This document shows, one piece after another, positions 7,110 through 13,318 of a DNA stretch of 13,318 nt. The notes under the pieces are model-generated. The model did not search any database. It was not told the DNA's origin and saw nothing but the letters and a program-made list of their open reading frames with translations. The position numbers and the translations under genes are program-made. Position 1 is the stretch's first letter. Every line of letters begins with the position of its first letter. This DNA is from JBEKYH01 sp049511115. Its GTDB lineage: Bacteria; Planctomycetota; Phycisphaerae; Tepidisphaerales; Tepidisphaeraceae. Where the stretch lies: the NCBI GenBank assembly GCA_049511115.1, contig JBEKYH010000081.1, positions 1-13,318 of the forward strand, read 5' to 3'.

Positions 7110-7209
7110 GGCGCCGATCCGCCCGTCACCCGTCTCCCTCGCCTCCAACAATCCGTTCATATGACGGTATAACGTTTTAACGGGGGCATTGTACAGATAG
7201 GCGGACTTG

Positions 7210-9147
7210 ATGCGTGCTAAATTCTTTGTCGGCAAATGGATCGGTCTTTCTCTGGTGGCCTTAACCCTGGCGGTTTTCGCCGCGCCGCTTCGCGCGGACG
7301 TGGGCGATGCGTCGATCACCATCAACGGCCAGCCGGCCGCGCCGGGCGTCTATAAGCCTGCCGACATCGACGCGCTGGTCATCTCCAGCGGAAATGTCCG
7401 AATCACGTTCGGCAAGGACCCCTCCCGCGCCAACCTGCCCAATCCGCGCGGCGGCGGCGGCGGCGCCGGACGCGACCCCGCCAAGGATTTTTCCGCCACA
7501 TCCATCATCGTGAACGGCAGGGAAATCGGCCACAACATCCACGGCGTGGAACCCCGCGACGTCAATGCCCGCCGCACATTCTACCTCGACTCCTACACCG
7601 GAACCGACCTCCTCTGCGACACCGTCAAAGTCGTCTCGAACACTCCGGAAATGGCTCATTTCGCGGTCTGCACGGTCTCCACGGCCCGCCCGTACCTTGA
7701 AGATCATTTTGTCATGCTCAAGGGCGAAAACGGCATTCACCCCTATGTGATCATCAGCGGAAACCAGAACGGCGAAATGCGCACCATGTACAAGTTCGAC
7801 ATGGGCATCCTCGACCACGCCTGGACCAACGAGCGCACCGGCAAGCAAGTCAGCTATGAAGACCTCCAGAAAATCTCCGAAAGCGGAAATCTCGGCGATG
7901 AAACCTGGAGCCATCCGGACGGCTCTCCCTTTTCCGACGGCACCACCGTCTATACCAAGTACAACTACGTCTCGTTCCTCTACCAGACCCCCATGTGGGG
8001 CCATTACGGACACGGCGTCGGCGCCTGGTTCATTCCCACCTCCCCGGAATCCTACGCCAGCGGCCCCCTTCGCCAGGACCTCGATGTCCACCAGGACGCG
8101 CTCATCCTCAATTACCTGGGCGGCGGCCACCTCGGCAGTGGCGGCAGCGCCGCCGGTACGGGCGGAGCGCCAAAAATTCATGGTCCCTGGTATCTCTATT
8201 TCAATACGGCCGACACAGATGACGCGCTCATCGCCGACGCCCTGAAAACATCCGCCGCCGAAAAGGCCAAGTGGCCTTATATGTGGGTGAATGAACCCAC
8301 TTATCCCCTCAATCGCTCCACGGTCACGGGACAGATCAAAATCTCCCATGATCGCTCCGCTGCCAACGCCTGGTGCACGCTCGGCGCGCCCAACGGCGGC
8401 GGTCGTGGCGGGCGTGGTGGCGGCGCGGGAGGCCGCGGCGGGCGCGGCGGCGCCGGCGAACCAGATCGGGCTAGCGCCCTTCTCAGCCAGTCCGGCGGTT
8501 ATATCTTTTTCGTCCATGCTGACGAAAACGGCCATTTCTCCTTCCCCGGTGTCCGTCCCGGCACCTACACGCTTTATGTTTGGCAGGACCAGGGTCCCAT
8601 CTGCCAGTCGCTGGCCGTCGATAACATCACCATCAAAGGCGACAAGACCCAGGACCTCGGCGATATCGCCTGGGATCCGCCGTACCATCCCAACCTCCTC
8701 TTCCAGATCGGCAAGCCCGATCGCATGGCCGGCGAATACAAACTTGGCAACGGCCCCCGCGCGTATAACCTCATTAAACAGGTTCCCCAAAACGTCGATT
8801 TCACCATCGGCACCAGCAAGGAAGCCGACGACTGGTATTTCGCACAAAACGGCGGCACCTGGACCGTTCACTTCAACGTAGCGACGGTCCCAACCGGCAA
8901 CTGCTACCTCACGATCCCCTTCGCCGGCGGCGGCGGCACGGTCGCCCTCGCCGTTAACGGCAAGCCCATTGGAACCCTCTCCAAGGGCGACGACCAGACC
9001 TTGCGCCGCCAGGCCAACCGAGCGGGCGTATACGTCCGTCCGCCGCCCGTCGTCTTCCCGGCCACTCTTCTCAATGCAGGCGCCAACACCCTCACGCTTC
9101 AGGGAAGCGGGATCATGTATGACACCGTCGTGATGGAAGCGGACTAA
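7210..9147 (+). CDS. Secreted PL4 family rhamnogalacturonan lyase
   Basis: PL4 enzymes cleave the rhamnose-galacturonic acid backbone of rhamnogalacturonan I by beta-elimination. The protein is 645 aa. Residues 1-29 form a signal peptide. Residues about 35-370 resemble the PL4 catalytic beta-sandwich: TKYNYVSF (K250), GAWFIPTSPESYASGP (271-286), GGGHLGS (H307) and HGPWYLYFNT (324-333). K250 and H307 are my candidates for the catalytic Lys/His pair. Residues 372-460 are the fibronectin-like middle domain (TGQIKIS ... GVRPGTYTLYVW). Residues about 495-645 are the C-terminal carbohydrate-binding-like domain (PRAYNLIKQVP, FTIGTS, WYF). An Arg/Gly repeat at 395-417 interrupts the middle domain. 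ATG 7210 is preferred over the adjoining TTG 7207; the nearby AGGCGG is a modest ribosome site. The GH3 gene starts 3 bp after its stop. Confidence 0.88.
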   Translation: MRAKFFVGKWIGLSLVALTLAVFAAPLRADVGDASITINGQPAAPGVYKPADIDALVISSGNVRITFGKDPSRANLPNPRGGGGGAGRDPAKDFSATSIIVNGREIGHNIHGVEPRDVNARRTFYLDSYTGTDLLCDTVKVVSNTPEMAHFAVCTVSTARPYLEDHFVMLKGENGIHPYVIISGNQNGEMRTMYKFDMGILDHAWTNERTGKQVSYEDLQKISESGNLGDETWSHPDGSPFSDGTTVYTKYNYVSFLYQTPMWGHYGHGVGAWFIPTSPESYASGPLRQDLDVHQDALILNYLGGGHLGSGGSAAGTGGAPKIHGPWYLYFNTADTDDALIADALKTSAAEKAKWPYMWVNEPTYPLNRSTVTGQIKISHDRSAANAWCTLGAPNGGGRGGRGGGAGGRGGRGGAGEPDRASALLSQSGGYIFFVHADENGHFSFPGVRPGTYTLYVWQDQGPICQSLAVDNITIKGDKTQDLGDIAWDPPYHPNLLFQIGKPDRMAGEYKLGNGPRAYNLIKQVPQNVDFTIGTSKEADDWYFAQNGGTWTVHFNVATVPTGNCYLTIPFAGGGGTVALAVNGKPIGTLSKGDDQTLRRQANRAGVYVRPPPVVFPATLLNAGANTLTLQGSGIMYDTVVMEAD

Positions 9148-9150
9148 ACG

Positions 9151-11505
9151 ATGCCCAATTCGCCAATTCTGCGACGGCTGACGCTCATTCTGATGCTGGT
9201 CCCGTTTGGATTGCGCGGCGCGATATCGCTCGCGGCGGATGATTCGCAAAAGTACAAGGACTCTGGGCTCCCCGTGGACCAGCGCGTCGAGGATTTGCTC
9301 GGTCGCATGACCCTGGCGGAGAAAGTGCAGCAGTTGCGCTGCGTCTGGCAGATCGAGCGGGACATCACTACCAAAGATCAGTTCGATCCCGCAAAAGCCC
9401 CGCGGTTCTTCGCCGAAGGCATCGGCGAGATGGGGCCGATTCGGTGGGAGACGGGGCTGGAAGTGCGCCTGCGAAACGACATTCAGAATTATGTGGCCAC
9501 CAATACGCGCCTGGGAATCCCCGTTCTCTTTCACGACGAGGGGTGCCACGGCGAACTGGCGCCCGGGGCCACTTCATTTCCGATTCCTATCGGCATCGCC
9601 TGCTCCTGGGATCCGGAACTGATCGAGCGGATTTACACGGTGGTCGCCGCGGAAATGCGGGCCCGCGGCGTCGGGCAGGCGCTCACGCCGATCGTCGATA
9701 TCTGCCGCGACCCGCGCTGGGGACGCACTGATGAAACGATGGGCGAAGACCCCTTCCTCAACGGGACGCTCGGGGCCGCGATGGTGCGCGGATTCCAAGG
9801 GTCCGCAACCGGCGCGATTGGCCCCGGGCATGTCGCGGCGACCCTGAAACATCTCACCGGCCACGGCCAGCCCGAAGGCGGAATCAACCGCGGCGCGGCG
9901 CAGGCGCCATTACGGGAAATTCTCGATGCCCACCTCGTGGCGTTTCGCATGGCCATCGAGCTGTCGCACCCATCGGCGGTGATGCCGTCGTATAACGAAG
10001 TGGATGGCGTGCCGTCGCACGCGAATATGTGGTTGTTGCAGGATGTGCTGCGGAAGCAGTTCGGATTTCAAGGCGTTGTCGTTTCTGATTACGAAGGCGT
10101 TGAATATCTTTCCGATGTGCATGACGTGGCCGCCGATCATACCGAGGCGGCGCTGAAGGCCATCAACGCCGGCGTGGATATGAACATGCCCAAGGGCGAT
10201 TCGTTTACGAACCTGCCCATCCTTGTCGCGACCGGAAGGCTGAGCGAGTCAGTGATCGATAACGCCGTGCGCCGCGTGCTGCGCCTGAAATTCAATCTCG
10301 GATTGTTCGAGCAAGGGCCGGCCGATGTGCAAAAGGCGATTGATATCACCCACCTGGATAGCTCCAAGGCGCTCGCGCTCGAGGCGGCGCAAAAATCCAT
10401 CGTGCTTTTGAAGAACCGCGACGGCATCCTTCCGCTTGCCAAGGGGAAATACAAAACCATCGCGGTGATCGGCCCCAATGCCAATGAGGCGCGGCTCGGC
10501 AGTTACAGCGGCGAGCCTTGGTACAAAGTCACCGTCCTCGACGGCATTCGCAAGAAGGTCGGCGATACGTCGAACGTCGTCTACGCCGAAGGATGCAAAA
10601 TCACCGCCAACCTTCCCGACAGTTCCATGGCCGCATGGCAGAGTGTCGCGGCCGTCAAACTGCCAACCCCGGCCCAAGACCAGGCGGAGATCGCCCAGGC
10701 CGTCGCTGCCGCTAAGGATGCCGATCTGATTATTCTGGTCGTCGGCGAGAACGAAACCATCGCCCGCGAGTCCTGGGCGGCCAACCACGTCGGCGACCGC
10801 GATTCGATGGAACTTTTCGGCGCGCAAAATGATCTGGCCAATGCGATGTTCGCCCTGGGCAAACCCGTCGTCGTCTACCTGATGAACGGCAAACCGCTGG
10901 CGATTCCCACGATTGCCGAGAAGGCTGATGCGATCGTGGAGGGATGGTACATGGGCCAGGAGACCGGAACCGCCGCGGCCGACGTGCTGTTTGGCGATGT
11001 GAATCCGTCGGGCAAGCTCACCATCACATTCCCGCGCGCTACCGGCAATCTTCCCGATTATTACGACCACAAGCCCGGTTCGCGGATTTACAATTTCGTC
11101 GAGGGGACGGACAAGCCGCTGTTTCCGTTTGGGTTTGGATTGAGCTACACGACGTTCAAGTATTCCCAGCCGGTGCTTTCAAAAGCCACGATCAAAGTGG
11201 ACGGAGAGACTCAGGCCACCGTCAATGTGACAAATACAGGAGCCGTCGCCGGCGATGAAATCGTGCAGCTTTATCTGCACCAACGGGTCAGTTCGGTGAC
11301 GCGGCCGGTTGAGGAATTGAAGGGATTTCAGCGCATCAGCCTCGCCGCCGGAGAGACCAAGTCGGTTACTTTCACCATCAATCACGAATCCCTGGCGTTT
11401 CATGACATCAATATGAACTACGTCGTCGAACCGGGGGCAATCGACGTAATGACCGGGCCGTCCTCGGCGAATCTGCAAAAGACGACGTTGAGGGTGGAAC
11501 GCTGA
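9151..11505 (+). CDS. Secreted GH3 family glycoside hydrolase (beta-glucosidase/xylosidase-like)
   Basis: GH3 enzymes remove sugars from the non-reducing ends of oligosaccharides with retention. The protein is 784 aa, a usual length. Residues 1-28 form a signal peptide. The first domain (about 40-390) carries the CRDPRWGR motif (185-192), substrate-binding K233-H234 and the nucleophile D313 in VVVSDYEG. The second domain (about 415-640) has KSIVLLKN and a likely acid/base E540 in GENETIARES, followed by DRDSMEL. FPFGFGLSYTTF (658-669) precedes a C-terminal fibronectin-like domain (about 685-784). It starts 3 bp after the PL4 stop, so translation is probably coupled and the two form an operon. 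In this setting it probably processes pectin-derived oligosaccharides, but GH3 sequences alone do not settle glucose, xylose, arabinose or galactose specificity. Confidence 0.93.
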   Translation: MPNSPILRRLTLILMLVPFGLRGAISLAADDSQKYKDSGLPVDQRVEDLLGRMTLAEKVQQLRCVWQIERDITTKDQFDPAKAPRFFAEGIGEMGPIRWETGLEVRLRNDIQNYVATNTRLGIPVLFHDEGCHGELAPGATSFPIPIGIACSWDPELIERIYTVVAAEMRARGVGQALTPIVDICRDPRWGRTDETMGEDPFLNGTLGAAMVRGFQGSATGAIGPGHVAATLKHLTGHGQPEGGINRGAAQAPLREILDAHLVAFRMAIELSHPSAVMPSYNEVDGVPSHANMWLLQDVLRKQFGFQGVVVSDYEGVEYLSDVHDVAADHTEAALKAINAGVDMNMPKGDSFTNLPILVATGRLSESVIDNAVRRVLRLKFNLGLFEQGPADVQKAIDITHLDSSKALALEAAQKSIVLLKNRDGILPLAKGKYKTIAVIGPNANEARLGSYSGEPWYKVTVLDGIRKKVGDTSNVVYAEGCKITANLPDSSMAAWQSVAAVKLPTPAQDQAEIAQAVAAAKDADLIILVVGENETIARESWAANHVGDRDSMELFGAQNDLANAMFALGKPVVVYLMNGKPLAIPTIAEKADAIVEGWYMGQETGTAAADVLFGDVNPSGKLTITFPRATGNLPDYYDHKPGSRIYNFVEGTDKPLFPFGFGLSYTTFKYSQPVLSKATIKVDGETQATVNVTNTGAVAGDEIVQLYLHQRVSSVTRPVEELKGFQRISLAAGETKSVTFTINHESLAFHDINMNYVVEPGAIDVMTGPSSANLQKTTLRVER

Positions 11506-11547
11506 TTCGCCACGGCGAAACAAACGATTTGGGCAAGACAAAAGAGG

Positions 11548-11667
11548 AATGAACGCTGAGGCGCGGAGGCGCTGAGCAAGAAAATGCGGAGGAATTCAAA
11601 TCCCCATTTTTTGAGTTTGAATTTCTCGTCTTTCTTACCTCAGCGCCGCCGCGCCTCAGCGTTCATT
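11548..11667. repeat. Long inverted repeat built from tandem octamers, with nested hairpin
   Basis: The left arm 11548-11576 and right arm 11639-11667 are complementary at 28 of 29 positions. The arms contain tandem CGCTGAGG/CGCGGAGG-type units beginning AATGAACGC. Pairing can continue with a one-base bulge (CAAGAAA with TTTCTTA). The central segment contains a second inverted pair, 11592-11600 with 11616-11624 (8 of 9). The whole element could fold into a cruciform or long RNA hairpin and lies between the GH3 and radical SAM genes. It may act as a terminator and looks like a small non-autonomous mobile element. I see no transposase and no clear target-site duplication. Confidence 0.85.
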
Positions 11668-11731
11668 TTCGCATTTGAAAACCCCGGAGCATAATTTCCT
11701 CGAACTCGAATATCCGCGTAGACTCTGTTGA

Positions 11732-13315
11732 ATGCCCCGCATCGTCCTGAGCACCCTCAACGCCCGATACGCGCACGCTTCCTTCGGACTGCGCTATCTC
11801 ATGGCTAATCTCGGGCCGTTGAGATCGGACGCGATTCTGCTCGAATTCGACATCAGTTGGCGGCCTATCGATGCGGTCGAGGCGATCCTGCGGCATGAGC
11901 CGAAAATCGTGGGGCTGGGGGTTTATATATGGAATGTGGGTCCGCTGACTCAGCTTGTCGCGGAACTCAAGAGCATCCGACCGCACATTCAGGTCATCGT
12001 CGGCGGGCCGCAGGTGAGCTACGAAACCGAGGCGCAGGAGATTTGCAGCCTGGCGGATTATGTTGTGACCGGTGAGGCTGATCTGGAATTTGCGCGCCTG
12101 TGCGAGAAACTTCTCAAAGGCGAACTCCCGCCGTCAAAGATCATCGCCGCGCCGGCGCCGGCGATGGAGCAGGTCGCCCTGCCGTATGATTTGTACGATC
12201 AGCGTGATATCGAGCATCGGGTGATTTACGTCGAGGCGTCGCGCGGCTGCCCGTTCACGTGCGAATTCTGCTTGTCGTCGCTGGATATTCCGGTGCGGAA
12301 TGTGCCGCTGGAGAGTTTTCTGGCGGCCATGCAATCGCTCCTCGACCGCGGCGTGCGGCAGTTCAAGTTTGTCGATCGGACGTTCAATTTGAATTTGAAT
12401 ATCAGCCGGGCGATCCTGGAATTTTTCTGGGAGCGGTATTCGCCGGGGCTGTTCCTGCATTTTGAAATGATCCCCGACCGGCTGCCAGCCGCTTTGCGCG
12501 AGCTGATCGTTCGCTTTCCGCCGGGGGCGCTGCAATTTGAAGTTGGCGTGCAGAGTTTCAACGAACAGGTCTGCCAGTTGATCAGCCGCCGGCAGGATGT
12601 GGCGCGGCTGGAGGACAATCTGAAGTTTCTTCGCCGCGAAACCGGCGTTCATGTTCACGCGGACTTGATCGCGGGTTTACCCGGAGAAGACGTGGAGAGT
12701 TTCGGCGCGGGCTTCGACCGGCTCGTGAAACTCGCCCCACAGGAGATTCAAGTCGGCCTGCTCAAGCGCCTGCCGGGCACGCCGATCGTGCGGCACGATC
12801 AGGAATGGGGCATGGTTTACAGCCCGGCGGCTCCGTTTGAGATTCTGCAAACCAGATTGATCGACTTCGCCACCATGCAGCGATTGCGGCGGTTTAGCCG
12901 GTATTGGGATTTGACGGCCAACAGCGGTAATTTCGTGCGGACCACGCCGCTCATCTGGGGCGACGAATCGCCGTTTGAATCGTTCCTGCACTGGAGCGAC
13001 TGGCTTTTCACCCGGGCGGGAACGACGCACGGCATCGCCCTGGGACATCTGGCGGAACTGCTCTTCACATTCTTAACGGAAGAGCGCGGCGTAAATCCAT
13101 CTACTGCGGCCGAAGCAATCTGGGACGATTACCGCCGCGCCGGCCGAAGCGACCGCCCGGCGTTCTTGCGGCCGTGGATCGCGGATAGGCCAATAGATCG
13201 CTCCGCGCGCGTCGCGCGCGGGACAAGCCAGCGGCAGGCCCGGCATCGGAAGTCTACGATTTCTGGAATCAAGGAAAAAGATAGTGAACGCCGAGACGCC
13301 GAGACGCTGAGGTAG
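11732..13315 (+). CDS. Radical SAM protein with B12-binding-like N-terminus and DUF4080-like C-terminus
   Basis: Radical SAM enzymes use a 4Fe-4S cluster to generate a 5'-deoxyadenosyl radical; the substrate of this branch is unknown. The protein is 527 aa. Residues 1-130 resemble the B12-binding fold (IVLSTLNARYAHASFGLRYL; VGLGVYIWN; VIVGGPQVS), without an obvious DxHxxG cobalamin ligand motif. The cluster motif is C173-PFT-C177-EF-C180. The core runs to about residue 350 (FVDRTFNLN, FEVGVQS, HADLIAGLPGE). Residues about 360-487 match the DUF4080-type C-terminus (YWDLTANSGNF; FESFLHWSDWLF). Residues 488-527 are a basic, polar tail that includes repeat-encoded sequence. ATG 11732 lacks a clear ribosome site but is the first Met before the conserved IVLSTLNARY strand. 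The gene stands alone after the large inverted repeat. Confidence 0.87.
   Translation: MPRIVLSTLNARYAHASFGLRYLMANLGPLRSDAILLEFDISWRPIDAVEAILRHEPKIVGLGVYIWNVGPLTQLVAELKSIRPHIQVIVGGPQVSYETEAQEICSLADYVVTGEADLEFARLCEKLLKGELPPSKIIAAPAPAMEQVALPYDLYDQRDIEHRVIYVEASRGCPFTCEFCLSSLDIPVRNVPLESFLAAMQSLLDRGVRQFKFVDRTFNLNLNISRAILEFFWERYSPGLFLHFEMIPDRLPAALRELIVRFPPGALQFEVGVQSFNEQVCQLISRRQDVARLEDNLKFLRRETGVHVHADLIAGLPGEDVESFGAGFDRLVKLAPQEIQVGLLKRLPGTPIVRHDQEWGMVYSPAAPFEILQTRLIDFATMQRLRRFSRYWDLTANSGNFVRTTPLIWGDESPFESFLHWSDWLFTRAGTTHGIALGHLAELLFTFLTEERGVNPSTAAEAIWDDYRRAGRSDRPAFLRPWIADRPIDRSARVARGTSQRQARHRKSTISGIKEKDSERRDAETLR
13203..13221. repeat. Perfect 9-bp palindrome with 1-nt centre in the radical SAM 3' end
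   Basis: CCGCGCGCG (13203-13211) and its exact complement CGCGCGCGG (13213-13221) flank a single T. It lies inside the coding tail after the conserved DUF4080-like region, where protein constraint appears weak. Confidence 0.6.
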
Positions 13316-13318
13316 GAG
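13284..13318 (+). repeat. Octamer repeat overlapping the radical SAM stop, cut by the window end
   Basis: TGAACGCCGAGACGCCGAGA and on contains ACGCCGAG twice and ACGCTGAG once, then GTAGGAG. It matches the right-arm repeat near 11660 (read on the minus strand) apart from a few substitutions. It encodes the last nine or so residues (ERRDAETLR) and the TAG stop of the upstream gene. Confidence 0.75.

Noticed and set aside
7261..9549. A 762-codon open frame on the minus strand opposite the PL4 gene and the start of GH3
   Set aside because: It is rich in Ala, Val, Gly and Asp with no recognisable domain, and lies opposite two clearly conserved proteins. Strong use of C and G at third codon positions in the sense genes removes antisense stops, which explains its length.
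10249..11070. A 273-codon minus-strand open frame inside the GH3 gene
   Set aside because: It overlaps the conserved nucleophile and acid/base region of GH3 and has no ribosome site or recognisable motif; it is a composition shadow.
11506..11519. TTCGCC/GGCGAA stem directly after the GH3 stop as an intrinsic terminator
   Set aside because: The loop is only two bases unless the stem is shortened to 5 bp, and no T-run follows. The large inverted repeat downstream is a better candidate.
11548..13318. Octamer repeats as a CRISPR array
   Set aside because: The units are 8-9 bp, contiguous, and not separated by unique spacers; no cas gene is present.

Overview
The window is GC-rich bacterial DNA with Shine-Dalgarno starts at several genes. 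The mix of a FecR-domain protein beside a CHASE2 sensor, an RsbU-type phosphatase, a DUF4080-type radical SAM protein, secreted plant-polysaccharide enzymes with Arg/Gly-rich loops, and intergenic octamer and 'PHPNPLP'-type repeats suggests Planctomycetota, perhaps Phycisphaerae. Verrucomicrobiota or Acidobacteriota are not excluded. The assignment is inference; the window holds no rRNA or other phylogenetic marker.

Layout. (1) 1-2595, plus strand: the C-terminal part of a CHASE2 membrane sensor that ends after its membrane helices, then a secreted FecR-domain protein. (2) 2777-5287, minus strand: an HtrA-type serine protease (4232-5287) upstream of a PP2C/SpoIIE phosphatase (2777-4057). The two are separated by a pair of inverted dispersed repeats, so one transcript is possible but not certain. 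(3) 5449-11505, plus strand: a pectin cluster with a secreted GH28 polygalacturonase-like enzyme, a newly called 57-aa zinc-ribbon/membrane protein (6936-7109), a secreted PL4 rhamnogalacturonan lyase, and a secreted GH3 glycosidase starting 3 bp after the lyase. (4) 11732-13315, plus strand: a radical SAM protein with a B12-binding-like N-terminus and DUF4080-like C-terminus, whose last residues are encoded by a dispersed repeat.

How the genes may work together. The GH28, PL4 and GH3 products all carry export signals and together could cut homogalacturonan or rhamnogalacturonan backbones and trim the released oligosaccharides. No transporter, SusC/SusD pair or regulator lies between them. 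CHASE2 and FecR look like a sensor and extracytoplasmic partner. HtrA and the phosphatase look like stress or quality-control functions. I infer no direct link between these blocks and the pectin genes.

The most distinctive non-coding feature is a family of short tandem octamers or nonamers (core CGC-GAG-like units). They occur near gene ends at 2620, 2725, 6821, 11548 and 13284. One forms a near-perfect 29-bp inverted repeat, and one supplies the end of a coding region. I found no tRNA, rRNA, CRISPR array, transposase or phage gene.
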